DNA of 64,000 nucleotides from Helianthus annuus (lineage: Eukaryota > Streptophyta > Magnoliopsida > Asterales > Asteraceae): NCBI RefSeq assembly GCF_002127325.2, contig NC_035447.2, positions 25,043,780 through 25,107,779 on the forward strand. Reading direction: 5' to 3'. The translations under genes were made by a program, and so were the position numbers. The notes below the pieces were generated by a model. It was given only the letters and a program-made list of their open reading frames with translations. It was not told where the DNA came from and did no database searches. Every line of letters starts with the position of its first letter. Positions within the stretch are counted from its first letter, which is position 1. Shown in pieces: positions 9,958 to 21,152 of this stretch.

Positions 9958-12212
9958 TGTCACAGCCCCCGACCCCACCCTGGGAGCGGGAGTCGTGAAC
10001 CAGTCAAGTGGTACCGGTGTTTATTAAATATGCAGCAGAAAAATTTTTCACCAGGACCGTAGTTAGGAAATAATTTCAGAGTTTATAAAAACACCAACTT
10101 TTAATATTAAATAAATGGGCTAAAACCCATATTCAATTCAATTGTTTTTATAGGGATAAACCCAAATAACTAAAACACAAATTTCTTCTTTTATTCAGGT
10201 ATTTATAGCCACTTTATTTAAGCCTTCAGTGCTCCATAGCTGGCTTATATTATCTTTACAGCAAATTACCTGAAACGCGTTTTGAAAACATTTTATCAGC
10301 AAGAAATACTGGCGAGTTCATTCCATTTTTATAAAAATATATTGCTATACTTTACAACATTAAGGGTTTTTATATTTGTTTATAATTACCCAAAACTCAA
10401 TCAGTATTTATCACATGGTGGCAGTTCCGATGTGACGGTGGTCATTTCACTCAATGGCTAACTTTCGTCCAATAGTGAAGGTTATCAGGTAATATATATA
10501 TTATATCTTACTATTATTCAAAGGTATTTATCACTAGGCGATTCCCTGACGGTGGTCATATTATTGTTGATCATTCTTTCAACTAGTGATTGTGGTCGTA
10601 TCACTATTGATCGTTCTTTCAACTAGTGACTGTGGTCCTATCACTGTTGATCATTCTTTCAACTAGTGACTGTGGTCATAATACTGTTGATCATTCTTTC
10701 AACTAGTTACTGTGGTCGTATCACTGTTGATCATTCTTTCAACTAGTGACGCTTATTAAATAATGTATACCAAATTCCACATATTGGTAGTAATTGCTAA
10801 ATACATAACCCAACTATACATGTATAGTAATAGATTACTAGTTATATTAGGTTATAAAACTGTTATTTTATGTAACATAACAGGGGTTAAAACTAATATA
10901 TTTATTATGTCACCTTATACATTTAATAGTTATATTATAATATATCCAACATTATCTTATGAGCAAAATTTTTAAATAGTAATTCTTTAATATAACTAAT
11001 GTTTATTTTTAACATGTTTATTAATTATATTTTCTTTAATATAATTAATATATTTTGATAATGATTAATAACGTTTCAGTATACTACAAAGCTCTATTTT
11101 ATATACACATCATTTAAATTTATTTCAATCATACATTAAAATTATGAGATATATTTAATAATTTAATATAGTAATGTAAAAATAATATTAGTTATAAGTT
11201 ATTTCTATTAGGGCACAATTCCCCCGTATTTGTGGTCATGCTACTATTGGCTAACTCTTTGCCCAATAGTAACGAGTGTCAAGTAATGTACACAAAACCC
11301 CACATACAGGCAGCTATTGCAGAATACAAAAACTTAATCACTGAAAGTATAATTGATAACCATTTAGGGTTTTGTAAAGCATTTTTAAATATAAAGGTAT
11401 CACAAAAAGGTGATAAAAAGAAGAATGACCCACTTTGTAACTTTAGGGTTCAACTAAAAGCCTCCTGGTATAATCTTGGGTATAACTCCTGAGCTATTTA
11501 ATAAAATATATAATGCACTCATGTTTAGTGTAATAACCCAATTCAACTTTATCAATACATCACGAGATCAGAACCCCAACGTAGTTTACAAGGCATAGCC
11601 TTATTCGGGCAGCGCCTTGACATCTGTTGCTGGATTCAAGATCGATCAGACAGAATATTGAATCAGTGATCAAGGGTTAAAGCACTTAAAACAGGGCAGG
11701 GATTTGAAGTTTATAGGTGTAATACTTAGAAAAATTGGTGTATATATAAGCGAGTAGAGAGACGAGAAAGAAGGAATGGTGAGAGCAGAATGCTTCACAA
11801 CCCTTCTCTATTTATAGTTTGAAATTTGAAACTTGGAAATCACGTATAATTTTGATTCTTCTTATCCTTCCATGTAAACAACAAGTACAAATCATATATG
11901 TTTAATTTTATTATTATAATTACTTCAGTTAGCTTCACTTATTTATCGCTTATAACTTCTAAAATATGACGTTTTATAAAACGATGAATATGTCATTAGA
12001 ACGAGAATATTTTTATCTACATTTTGACCTAAGTTTCATTAAAAACGGAGTAAGGTCAAATATAATGTATTTTTATTATTATAATTATTAAACGGTTCCT
12101 ATGTTCGTCTAAATACCTCATAATTCTAACAGTCAACTTACCTGTAATCTACCCATTTAATAATATAAGTTTTATATACTTTATTTAATATAAGAAAAAT
12201 AGAAATGTTACA
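9958..12212 (-). repeat. Ty3-type 5' LTR, about 2255 bp
   Basis: On the minus strand it starts TGTAACATTT (at 12212) and ends GGGGGCTGTGACA (at 9958), giving canonical TG...CA ends. The primer-binding site and gag follow directly. It interrupts a Copia gag frame at 12213, so it inserted into an older Copia element. Internally it carries a 40-bp tandem repeat (10561-10750). A second, diverged copy of a segment of roughly 60 bp occurs near 10750-10810 and 11280-11340. No matching 3' LTR was found in the window. Confidence 0.75.
10561..10750. repeat. 40-bp tandem repeat, 4.75 copies, inside LTR
   Basis: Units at 10561, 10601, 10641, 10681 and a partial at 10721 share the core GATCATTCTTTCAACTAGTG followed by ACTGTGGTC.TA. 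Period is exactly 40 bp with a few substitutions. The position in the upstream half of the LTR is where enhancer repeats often lie; that role is inference. Confidence 0.9.
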
Positions 12213-12477
12213 GCTCTTCAGGCTTCATTCTGTAACAGTTGGTTGTCAACACAACTTGATTGACATTTCTAAACCAACTACACTTTGCCTGATCTGGAAT
12301 ACTTTTCAGAGCATCTAGAAGTTTTTTGTTGCCCCAAAAGGTAGACACCACAATTTCTGCCTTCTTCATTTCAGAGAGCAGTTCAGCAAACCGGCCAATT
12401 AATGCTTCTACAGATTCACCAGGAAAGTATCTGAAACTGTAAAGTTTCTGCTCAAACACATCACTCTAAGAAGACAT
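12213..12477 (-). pseudogene. Copia gag fragment (UBN2-type), cut by Ty3 LTR
   Basis: The minus frame encodes FRYFPGESVEALIGRF, LLSEMKKAEI and NKKLLDALKSIP. This is the pattern of plant Copia gag proteins (F..GES....RF..LLSEM.......NKKLLDALP). It runs straight into the LTR edge at 12212, so its downstream part is displaced. It belongs with the Copia LTR and primer site at 13716-14129. Confidence 0.65.
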
Positions 12478-12779
12478 TTCTAAGATGCTAAACTGTGATC
12501 CCCCGGAAATGTCTGTTTTACCGAACCGGGCCGTTAAAACCGTTTGAGAAAACTGATCGAAAACCGTTTTTACCAAATTGAAAACTGTTTTTACCAAATC
12601 GTACCGTTAGACTCGTCTTAAAATTTCGAGTCCAGTGATATATAATGTCCAAACACTTTTTTTGTCCTAAAAATCACATTAGTCTAACCGTGTAGTCGGT
12701 TTGCTGATATTGTTTACGGATAATTTTCTATTCACAAAAACGTTAATTTCCGAATATGTCAGTTGATTAAACTTCCACC

Positions 12780-13440
12780 TTTGCATACATTGAGGCCGCA
12801 CCTCCAATGTGGGCCACACACACTTCTATTTGGCCGCACACAGTTAATTGGGTCGTACACACATTGCTTTGGACCGCACACTTATATGCTAGGTCGCACA
12901 CTCTTATTTTGGACTGCACACTAAACCTCTTTGGGCCACACACTAACAATCTGGGCCAGTACACAAGCTGAATTGATCCCCCACACTCTAGGTCGCACAC
13001 TAAGCGGCTGTTTGGCAACATCTAAATGGTTAAGTGCTGAACCAGTAAGAGGTCTAAACCGTTAAGAGTCTGTATAATGCTTAATTATTCAGAGACAAAT
13101 GTCTGACCAATTCAGATTAGAGGTCTTAACCATTCAGACTCTTTTTAAATCTTAACCATTCAGATGCAAATGTCTGAACCATTCAGACATCTGCTCGTGA
13201 AACAAACAGTCTGAATCATTAAGTGTTGAACCAGTAAGAGGTCTGAACCATTAAGAGGCTTATTAAGAGGTAAACAAACAGCCCCTAAGCCAATTCGCAC
13301 ACTAAGCTAGGTCGCATACTAAGCAAGTCACACACTAACCAGGTCGTACACTCCAACTTTTAAACCCATACACAGGCCAATAACCAGTCAGCACACACTA
13401 TCAGCACACTTTTGATCCCGTTCACTGGTTACTTTTTATG
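12780..13440. repeat. degenerate GGxCGCACAC repeats
   Basis: Short units of the form (T)GG(A/T/G)C(C/T)GCACACT... recur irregularly (about 12790-12990, then 13300-13400). They flank the Tourist-like MITE, which therefore inserted into the repeat. The unit is too diverged to give a fixed period. The block lies in the untranslated leader of the Copia element. Confidence 0.55.
13004..13285. mobile_element. Tourist-like (PIF/Harbinger) MITE with TAA target duplication
   Basis: A 282-bp element with ends GCGGCTGTTTGG and the inverted counterpart of GGGGCTGTTTG, flanked on both sides by TAA (13001-13003, 13286-13288). The interior is made of GGTCTGAACCATTAAGAGG / CATTCAGAC-type repeats. No coding capacity. 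Confidence 0.8.
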
Positions 13441-13715
13441 GCAAATCACAAACTAAATCCCGAGAATCATGGAATAATTCGAAATTCAATTTTCCAAGAT
13501 TCTTCCACCAAAAATCCCTTAAAACGTGCAAACACAATCTGTAAATATCCAAACCCGATCAAATGAAGAATTTTTTCGAATTGTTTTTTATCTTCAACAT
13601 TGTTCTTCGTGTTCTTCGAATCTACTTAAAATTCTTCGAATCTGCAAATACCTTTTCTTGTTCTTCGAGTAATATCCAACGAAACCAAGCCTTCGATTCT
13701 TCGAAAGACTTCTTA

Positions 13716-13729
13716 GGCTCTGATACCAA
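13716..13729 (-). promoter_or_regulatory. Copia primer-binding site
   Basis: The minus strand reads TTGGTATCAGAGCC, the perfect initiator-Met-type site, one base inside the LTR edge at 13731. Confidence 0.85.
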
Positions 13730-13730
13730 T

Positions 13731-14129
13731 TGTAAGTCCAGGAACTGTCAATCAAATATCACAAACACGATTCTAAGTACGGAAAACAAAGAATGGTCTA
13801 GAATAAGAACAAGAAAATCGATTGTATTAAGATATTGCACACAATCTCTAGGATTGTCTGGTTTAATGATCACACAAACTCGAAAATGTTAAGAAGAACA
13901 GCCACACGAACAGCAAAACCCTAATGACCTAGGCTCACCTTATTTATAGTTACATAGGGTGACCTAAATACAAACTGAGCCAAGCCCACACTTACACTAT
14001 TAACTAAACAAGCCCAAAACATTTATTAGCCCACATGGCTAATCCCAAGCCCACTAGATAACTAAGTCCAATACTATAATTGTGTTTGATAAAGATAAGC
14101 GTAAACCTACTCAATTATATGGCCTTACA
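13731..14129 (-). repeat. Copia LTR, 399 bp
   Basis: Plus-strand ends are TGTAAGTCC and GGCCTTACA, giving TG...CA termini. The primer-binding site adjoins at 13716-13729 and a Copia gag fragment lies further inside. The upstream edge at 14130 abuts an incomplete TTCGTTTATG-rich MITE, suggesting the element landed in that MITE. Confidence 0.75.
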
Positions 14130-14930
14130 ACTGTTCGTGAACTTGTTCGGCGGGAAGTTCGTTTATGTTCATTTATTAAATAAACGCACGAACACGAACA
14201 AAAAATTTTGTTCGTTTAATTAAATGAACGAACATGAACACACCTTGTATTCGTTCATTTATGTTCGTGAACGTTCATTTATTTATGTTCGTAAACATTC
14301 TTTTATGTTCGTTTAAATTTTAGTAAATACATAAATAGTTATATTTATATAAATATTAGGTTTTCTAACTACTTATATAGATAAAACTAATTAGTAATTG
14401 AGTTTTCTAGTAATTGAAAATGAAATTTTAAAATGTTTCTTAGATCGTAACTAATCACTTACTTAATATTTGTATAAAAAGCTACTTAATATTAGTATAT
14501 CTATGAACCCTAATTTAGATGTGTTTCCGGATGAACTGTAATATATTATACTTGTTTGTTTGTATTCGCTATTGTTAAATTGTGTTTGTTTATATTTGTT
14601 CAATTACATTCATTTGTGTTCGTTTATGTTTGTTCAATCATGTTAATTTATGTTTGTTCAGGTTTATTCGAATATGTTCAGTTACATTTTTTTTTTGTTT
14701 ATGTTCATTTGTATTCGTTTATATTCGTGAATTGTTCGTTTAGGCTTTAAACGAATGAAAATAAACAAACACGAACACGCCCGGTTTCTTAATGAACGAA
14801 CACGGACAAAAAAAAATGTGTTCGATTATATGCTCATTTCCGTGTTCGTGTAGATTAAAGTTAAATGAACAAACACGAACACGAACACGAACATGCCTAT
14901 GTTCGTGTTCATTCAGTTCGTTTACAGGCC
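14130..14930. mobile_element. TTCGTTTATG-rich MITE, left end missing
   Basis: Dense short repeats of TTCGTTTATG/GTTCATTT and their complements end in CAGTTCGTTTACAGGCCT. A complete relative lies at 50273-50909 with an 8-bp target duplication. Here the left end (the expected CCTGTAAACGAACC) is absent at the Copia LTR boundary. Confidence 0.65.
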
Positions 14931-15371
14931 TACAAAATGAGCGTATGCCAGGCAGACGTATGGCACGAATAAAAAATTACACCGAATCAACTAATTAAAA
15001 CAAAACACTACCATAGTTTTGTAAAAAACTAAAATAAAATAAAAGAAAACACTGCCATAGTTTTGTAAAAAAGAAAAGAAACTAAAACGATGGAATGACT
15101 ATATTACATTGGGGGCAAAATCGTAATTTTTCCGTAATATAAAAAACAAAAATGATGTCAAAACTATAAATTTGAACTGATGACAAAATTGTAATTTAGC
15201 TGAGAGGAAAAAACCATAACCAACGGTAAAATTGTAAATCTAAATGAGACAAAATTGTAATTTGGCTAAAAAAATACATTTGTGGGTGGCTTTTGTGGGT
15301 GGCATGTGGCCGCCTCACTCAACCAATGACATCCAAAACCTATTCCCGGCAATCGTTTTTGTTTTTGTAGG

Positions 15372-15615
15372 TATGAAATCACAATGGCCAACTTGATTAT
15401 TTCATTCTTTACCAGCCTTTAAATACAAAAATGAAGACAACTAATGAGGAGAGAATTACTCCTCTATACATGGATACAATTGACTACATAATTACACTTT
15501 AAAGAATTAATGGTATGGGAGGATATTGCTCCAAGAGTTATGGTGTGGGAGGATATTTCTCCAAGAGTTATGTTGTAGGAGGATATGGCTCCAAGAGTTA
15601 TGTTATTCCCTAATA
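15372..15615 (-). repeat. Copia 3' LTR, 244 bp
   Basis: Pairs with 19870-20113. It contains a three-fold internal repeat of the form (A)GGATAT.(G/T)CTCCAAGAGTTATG near 15525-15600. The pol reading frame ends at its first bases (stop at 15610-15612). Confidence 0.9.
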
Positions 15616-15981
15616 CCCCCCGTCAATGCAAGTTGGTGGTGGTCCAAGACGAAACATTGTTCGAAATTGTTCAAATAACGGTTTTGGTAAACTCTTGGTG
15701 AAAATGTCTCCGACTTGTTTATCTGTTGAGATGAATTTAGTGTGAAACTTCCCGGCGGTTACCAATTCACGAACGAAATGATAACCGATGTCAATATGCT
15801 TGGCTCTTTTGTGTGATATAGGATTTTGACTTAAGAATAAAGCACTCTTGTTGTCACATAATAGTGTCGTTCGACTTGGTGGAAGAGCATGAAGTTCCCG
15901 AAGAAGGTTAGTTAACCAAATAATTTCTGCTGCCGTGTTTGCCATGGCTCGATATTCTGACTCACAACTGGATCTTGACAC
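15610..15981 (-). pseudogene. Copia RNase H domain
   Basis: This is the C-terminal end of the Copia polyprotein. It shows SRSSCESEYRAMA (with the RNase H catalytic Glu), LLCDNKSAL (catalytic Asp), and HKRAKHIDIGYHFVRELV, the usual terminal motifs. It ends two codons inside the LTR. Upstream sequence to 16440 continues the reverse-transcriptase/RNase H connection in other frames. Confidence 0.88.
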
Positions 15982-16439
15982 CGTTGGTTGCTTTTTAGCG
16001 CTCTAAGAGACTAAGTTCCCTCCTAAATAGATACAATATCCGTATGTGGATCTTCTTGTGTCGATACATCGTGCCCAATCTTCATCTGAAAAACCTAATA
16101 AAGTAGTGTTAGGTGGACAATCAAATGTTAAACCATGTGCTAAAGTGCCCTTAACATAACGAAGAATCCTTTTTACTAGCTGGAAATGATTGGTTGTGTG
16201 ATTTTGAAGGAATTGGCTAGCTTGGTTGACGGCATAGGAGTGATCGGGACGAGTGATGGTCAGATATTGAAGAGCACCTACAAGGGAGCAATAAAGAGTG
16301 GGATCATGAAACGGTTGGCCTTGGGAGGTGAAAACATCTTTGGTTGTTAGAGGAGTGGCAACCGGTTTGGAGTCAAGTAAACCGGCTCGAGTGAGGATGT
16401 CATGAGCATATTTAGATTGGTTTAGAAATAGACCCGTTT

Positions 16440-17174
16440 TTATGTGATGAACTTCGAGTCCGAGAAAGAATTTAGGGGGCCAAGGTCCTTAATTTTAAAT
16501 TCTTTGTTTAAACATGAAGTGAAGTTGTTGATGAAATGGTCATTATTCCCGGTGATAATGATGTCGTCAACATAAACAAGAATATAAATTAAGATACCTT
16601 GGTGGTTGTAAACGAACAAACATGTGTCGGCTCGACTGTTGCGAAAGTCACGATTGAGAAGAAAGGAGCTTAAGCGCTGAAACCAAGCACGTGGTGCTTG
16701 TTTTAAACCATAAAGAGCACGGTTGAGTTTACACACATAGTTGGGTCGGTTTGAGTCTTCAAAACCCGGCGGTTGTTCCATGAAAATGGTTTCGGTGAGA
16801 TGGCCATTGAGAAAGGCATTATTGACATCTAATTGCCGAAGGGACCATTTGTTAATAGTGGTGAGGCTAGGAACAACCCGAATAGTGGAAGACTTAACGA
16901 CCGGACTAAAGGTGTGAGAGAAGTCTAGACCCGGTATTTGAGTGAATCCTTGAGCCACAAGACGTGCTTTGTAGCGATCATTGGATCCATTAGATTTATA
17001 TTTGATTCTATAAATCCATTTAGAACCAATGATGTTGGTGCTAGCGGGTGGAGGAACAAGAGTCCAAGTTTGATTGGCATGAAGAGCTTTTAGTTCGTCA
17101 TGCATGTAGAGGATGAGTGGTGGTTTGAGAGAGATTAGCAAAGTGTTTGGGTTTGAAGATCCCATCCTTTGCAC
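16440..17174 (-). pseudogene. Copia reverse transcriptase domain
   Basis: Typical Copia RVT_2 text: NQTWTLVPPP, IGSKWIYRIKYKSNG, YKARLVAQGFTQIPGLDF, TFSPVVK, LDVNNAFLNGHL, LNRALYGLKQAPRAWF and the catalytic LVYVDDIIITG. The frame is +1 relative to the preceding integrase frame and stops early (after LGPLN) before the RNase H part, so at least two frameshifts are present. Confidence 0.92.
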
Positions 17175-18652
17175 GAGTAGTCATGGGATGAGAGTTAATG
17201 GGTTGATTGTTGGTGGAGGTTGTGGTTGCGGAAGGTGGAGTGGGTTGGTCGAGTTGATCAAATGGTAGGGAGCTTTGTGGGCCGGGTGGTGGGGAGTTTG
17301 GTGGGCTTAAGTGAGTAGAGGGTGAGGGGGTTGTGGGTAGAGGGACGGATGGTGGGCTGGGTGGAGGGGAGTGAGATGGGCTTGATGTGTTTGTTGGGCT
17401 GGATAAGGGTGAGGGAAGTGGATTGTTGGGAGGTTCAGCGAGAGGGTGAGGGGGTGGTATGTCATCATAGAAAGGTGTGGTTGGTTTGGGTGGGTTAGAG
17501 GATTTTGGTATTGTTGGTGAGGGTGTTTGAGTGTTGGTATTAGTGGGTATGTGTTCCTCAAAATTGGTAATGGGTAGGTTAGTATTGTTGGTTGATGTCG
17601 AATTTTGGTGAAAAGGGAAGATGTTTTCATCAAATTTTGCATGTCGGGTTGTGTAGATACAACCCGATGTTGGTTCAAGACACCGAAAACCTTTATACTT
17701 AGGACTATAACCAATGAATATGCACGGAGCACTTCTTGGTTGAAGTTTATTTTTTGTGTAGTCTCTAAGGTAGGGAAAAACAAGACAACCAAAAATACGC
17801 ATGTTTGAGTAAGTGGGTGGGTGGTTGAACAAAACTTCAAACGGAGATTTATCGTCAAGAAGTTTTGTGGGTAGGCGATTTATAATATAGGTAGCGGAGG
17901 TGAAGGCATCAAACCATAGGTTGGGTGGGGCTTTGGCATTGAACATCATAGCTAGACCGGTTTCGGTTATGTGATGGTGTTTTCGCTCGGCCCTCCCATT
18001 TTGTTCGAGTGTGTGAGGGCACAATAAGCGATGATGTATACCGTGTTGTTTAAAACATGTTTGCACTTGATGATTGGTGAATTCGGTGCCACCATCACTT
18101 TGAAAAACTTTAATAGTAGATGAAAATTGATTTTGAACAAATGTTAAAAAAGTGGTGAGGATGGTGAAGAATTCGGACTTGGCTTTTTAAAGGATAGAAC
18201 CAAGTGAAGCGGAAATAGTCATCGATGAAGATGAAATAGTATCGAAAGCCATCCGTGGAGAGCACGGGTGCGGGTCCCCAAAGGTCACAATGGATGAGAT
18301 CCAAAACATGTTGTGCACGTTTCGGATTTTCAATAAACGGTAGATGTTTTGCTTTTGATAATTCAGAAGACTCGCATAAACCTGGTTTAGGTAATATAGA
18401 TGTAACAAAAACACGACCAAGTTTGTTTAAGGTAGAAATTGTATCAAAAGAAACATGTGCTAGTCGACTATGCCATTTATTGAAAGAAGCACGAAGGTGC
18501 GATGCAGAAAGCGCAGCAACGAGAGACTTGTGACTTTGGGTAAGAACATAGAGACCATTTTCGTACGTGCCTTTAGCTAGTACCTCCGTTGTTTTTCGGT
18601 CCTGGATTTGAAAAAAAATTATTAGAAAAAAACACATCAACCGGAGAATCAT
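17098..18652 (-). pseudogene. Copia gag-pre-integrase and integrase domains
   Basis: In order on the minus strand: WHSRLAHVSFDTI (the H of the HHCC zinc domain), HCDLWGPAPV with the first catalytic Asp, a frameshift near 18190, then HHRLLCPHTLEQNGRAERKHHHI with the catalytic Glu, and INRLPTKLL / PFEVLF / RIFGCLVFPYLR of the integrase tail. A long Pro/Ser/Thr-rich linker (about 17200-17560) follows, common before the reverse transcriptase in Copia. Confidence 0.9.
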
Positions 18653-18663
18653 TCGTTAATCTA

Positions 18664-18969
18664 CTAATTGAGAGGATATTTTTTTTTAAGATTTGGAACA
18701 ACTAAAAATTTTTTTAACGTTATCGAATCTTGTAATTTAGTGTTTCCAATATGAGAAACGGGTGATGATTTTCCGTTCCCAAAAGTAACACGAATGCTAC
18801 CATTGTGGGATTTAGAATTGTGTAAACCATGAATTGAGGGTAACATATGTGTTGTTGTACCTGAGTCAGCGGTCCAATCTGGAGAGTCGGAGGCTACATT
18901 GCATTGAGCATGAAAAGCCTCGGCAAGATTGGCATCAAGTGAGACCGATTTTTGGGCAAAAGAGGCGAG
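18664..18969 (-). pseudogene. Copia protease region
   Basis: Continues from the zinc knuckle after a TAA stop. It contains DWTADSGTTTHML, the D-S-G active site in the usual W..DSG.T.H context, then GN..L and a hydrophobic VPNLKK segment. Interrupted by stops. Confidence 0.8.
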
Positions 18970-19785
18970 TTAAGGACAAGCACTCGCATAGTGACCGGTT
19001 TGGCGACAAAGTTGGCAATGTGGAGGTCTTTTGGTGTAAGAGGGGTTTCGGCCTCTAGAGGAAGAGTCGCGGCCTCTTCCACGAGACGAAGAAGGAGTAC
19101 GGGTGTGGGAAGTTTTGGTCGGTTGGACATAGAATGCGGCTTGGGGAGATTGAGGACCATGGAGTTGTTGAATAAACATCTCTTGATTCTCGGCGTTAGC
19201 CAAGAGGTCACGAAATGAGGGAGCCGGGTATATGGTTCTTTGAGAGGTGGAAAAGTTTTCAAACGAGGCGTCGAGTACACAAAGGAACCAATGGCGTTTG
19301 TCCTCATCGCTTATGGGATGACCTATAGCCGAAAGTTGGTCAGCTAAAGCTTTGAACTTTCGACCGAATTCCGAAACCGAAGAGGTTCCTTTTTGAAAGG
19401 TTCGAAGGGAGTCTTTGAGAATGTGGATTCGTTCAATAGAGGAGTGGCTATAGGCATCGGCGAGGGCTTTCCAAACGTTTTTGGCGGTGGTATGTCCAAT
19501 GGTTTCGGCCATGGCTTCTTCGGTTAGGGTAGAATTAAGTAGGAGAAGAACTTTTTGATCGGCTATTTGCCATTTCAGAAAATCGGGGTTGACCACGGTT
19601 TTGTTGTCGGTTAGAATAGTTTCGGATGGGGAAGGGGTGTCTCCGGTAACATGGCCGAGAAGTTTGAGATAGGAGAGAACCGGAGTAACTTGTTTCTCCC
19701 ATGTAAGATAATTCGTTGAGGTTAATTTGATGTTAATTAGGTGAACAAGGGAGTGGAGAGGGGTTGAAGTTGGATCGGCAGCCAT
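18970..19785 (-). CDS. Copia gag (271 residues, UBN2 family)
   Basis: An open frame from MAADPTSTPL to a stop right after the zinc knuckle. It shows the Copia gag start (LTSTNYLTWEKQVTPVL), the UBN2 core (SSIERIHILKDSLRTFQKG..SVSEFGRKFKALADQL), FRDLLANAEN, and a CCHC knuckle CQLCRQTGHYASAC. It would form the particle shell that packages retrotransposon RNA. The stop separates it from protease, which might be a mutation or a natural gag-pol break. Confidence 0.9.
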   Translation of the reverse strand: MAADPTSTPLHSLVHLINIKLTSTNYLTWEKQVTPVLSYLKLLGHVTGDTPSPSETILTDNKTVVNPDFLKWQIADQKVLLLLNSTLTEEAMAETIGHTTAKNVWKALADAYSHSSIERIHILKDSLRTFQKGTSSVSEFGRKFKALADQLSAIGHPISDEDKRHWFLCVLDASFENFSTSQRTIYPAPSFRDLLANAENQEMFIQQLHGPQSPQAAFYVQPTKTSHTRTPSSSRGRGRDSSSRGRNPSYTKRPPHCQLCRQTGHYASACP

Positions 19786-19869
19786 GGGAGAATTTTGGGA
19801 AGAGACCGAAAGAAAAGAAAGAAGAAGATTGCTAGGAGAAAGGATCTTGCAATGTTTAGGCTGATACCA

Positions 19870-20113
19870 TATGAAATTAGAATGGCCAACTTGATTATTT
19901 CATTCTTTACAAGCCTTTAAATACAAAAATGATGACAACTAATGAGGAGAGAATTACTCCTCTATACATGGATACAATTGACTACATAATTACATTTTAA
20001 AGAATTAATGGTATGAGATGATATTGCTCCAAGAGTTATGGTGTGGGAGGATATTTCTCCAAGAGTTATGTTGTAGGAGGATATGGCTCCAAGAGTTATA
20101 TTATTTCCTAATA
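19870..20113 (-). repeat. Copia 5' LTR, 244 bp
   Basis: Pairs with 15372-15615. The primer-binding site touches its inner edge and the GTAGG target duplication its outer edge. Confidence 0.9.
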
Positions 20114-20659
20114 GTAGGTAATGTAAGATGTTAACCAAGTGATCTCAACTCATTGTGACGTTTGGTATCACACCATTTTATGTCACAATAATTTGCATAT
20201 GGTCTTCTCACAAGAAGAAATTGAACCTAGTAAAGATTTCAGGCTTGTAAACTTCAGTAACATATTTCATGCTTATTTCTATTTTCAAACATATATTTGC
20301 AAAATATCATATGCAATATAGAGTACATATGTGAGACCGCAATCACATGTAACTCAACGAATTTGAGATTTCTATGATCGAAATGATCCGAGATGCCGAG
20401 TTGTTTGGTTGCATGTATGTATATATATATATATGTATGTATTGTTGTGTTGCAGGATGAACATGCAATATTGCACAATAGACGGTACAAACTTTTATTC
20501 CCATGGACAACTAATAGCTTACAGGTAGGTAACAGGTACATGATCAACAAGAACAACAATGTAAAGGGAGAAATTAAAAATACTTTTCTAAACATGAAAC
20601 ACGCACAATAATCACTTCAAAACAACCAACGAGCATTCAATATTTGCATCCAAACCAAA

Positions 20660-21010
20660 CTACTTCTGGCAGTAAGTACTCTTAAGGCACTGGTTGTTTT
20701 TTTTAGCGTTATAAAGTCCTTCACAGTTTCCGTCACAAGCTGCGTTACCACTCTGGAGAGCTTCAAAAGTTATCTTCTTTGTTTCGGCCAGAATCCGTCG
20801 ATGTTCTTCGGTGTCCATAAGAAGCTCTTCATCTTCTTCCACTAGCGTTGGGCACTCAGCCATAGTGCCATTGCACTCATCTGCATACTTCCTTGATGAC
20901 GATAAAGATCCTTCACAATGATTCATCATCATGAGGATGACTGATAGTAACAAGATGACACAAGTCAAGACATTGATCAAGATGGTGTTTCTTGATCCAT
21001 GAGTCGCCAT
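20660..21010 (-). CDS. RALF-like secreted peptide precursor, copy 2
   Basis: A 116-residue preproprotein from an ATG at 21010. It has a basic start (MATHGSRNTI), a hydrophobic core LTCVILLLSVILMMM as signal peptide, the CNGTMAECP propeptide motif, an acidic stretch, RRILA for S1P cleavage, KITFEAL in place of the YISY region, and four cysteines with spacings 3, 11 and 5. Closest to copy 3. The first and last residues of YISY are replaced (KITF), so binding to LLG/FERONIA partners may be altered. No intron. A conserved TATA-like sequence lies about 135 bp upstream. Confidence 0.88.
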   Translation of the reverse strand: MATHGSRNTILINVLTCVILLLSVILMMMNHCEGSLSSSRKYADECNGTMAECPTLVEEDEELLMDTEEHRRILAETKKITFEALQSGNAACDGNCEGLYNAKKNNQCLKSTYCQK

Positions 21011-21142
21011 TTTTTGGAAGAAATTTGTGTTGATGAAGATAATGTTGTGACTTATAAACAATGAATGTGTGTTTCAAGATTAAAAATAAAGATTGGAAGT
21101 ATATTGTCGCTTACTGTTGTGTAATTTAGAAGTATATGCATA

Positions 21143-21152
21143 GCTTATATAT
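21143..21152 (-). promoter_or_regulatory. TATA-like element upstream of RALF copy 2
   Basis: The minus strand reads AAATATATAAGC. The same sequence is kept upstream of copies 3 and 4 at a similar distance from the start codon. Confidence 0.5.

Larger units (their letters stand above)
15372..20113 (-). mobile_element. full-length Copia retrotransposon, 4742 bp, TSD GTAGG
   Basis: Two 244-bp LTRs (15372-15615, 19870-20113) differ at about 9 positions by my hand count. The 5-bp target duplication GTAGG is at 15367-15371 and 20114-20118. The primer-binding site GCTGATACCA (reverse complement TGGTATCAGC) directly adjoins the upstream LTR (19860-19869), and a C6 run (polypurine tract on the minus strand) adjoins the other at 15616-15621. 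Unusually, the LTR termini are TA...TA instead of TG...CA. The domain order gag, protease, integrase, reverse transcriptase, RNase H identifies Copia. Several stops and frameshifts make it non-functional. Confidence 0.93.

Noticed and set aside
10561..10750. CRISPR-like array
   Set aside because: Period is 40 bp but there are no unique spacers, and the window is a plant genome; it is a tandem repeat inside an LTR.
14556..14998. Open frames within the TTCGTTTATG-rich region
   Set aside because: Low-complexity Phe/Val/Cys translations caused by the short repeats of the MITE.
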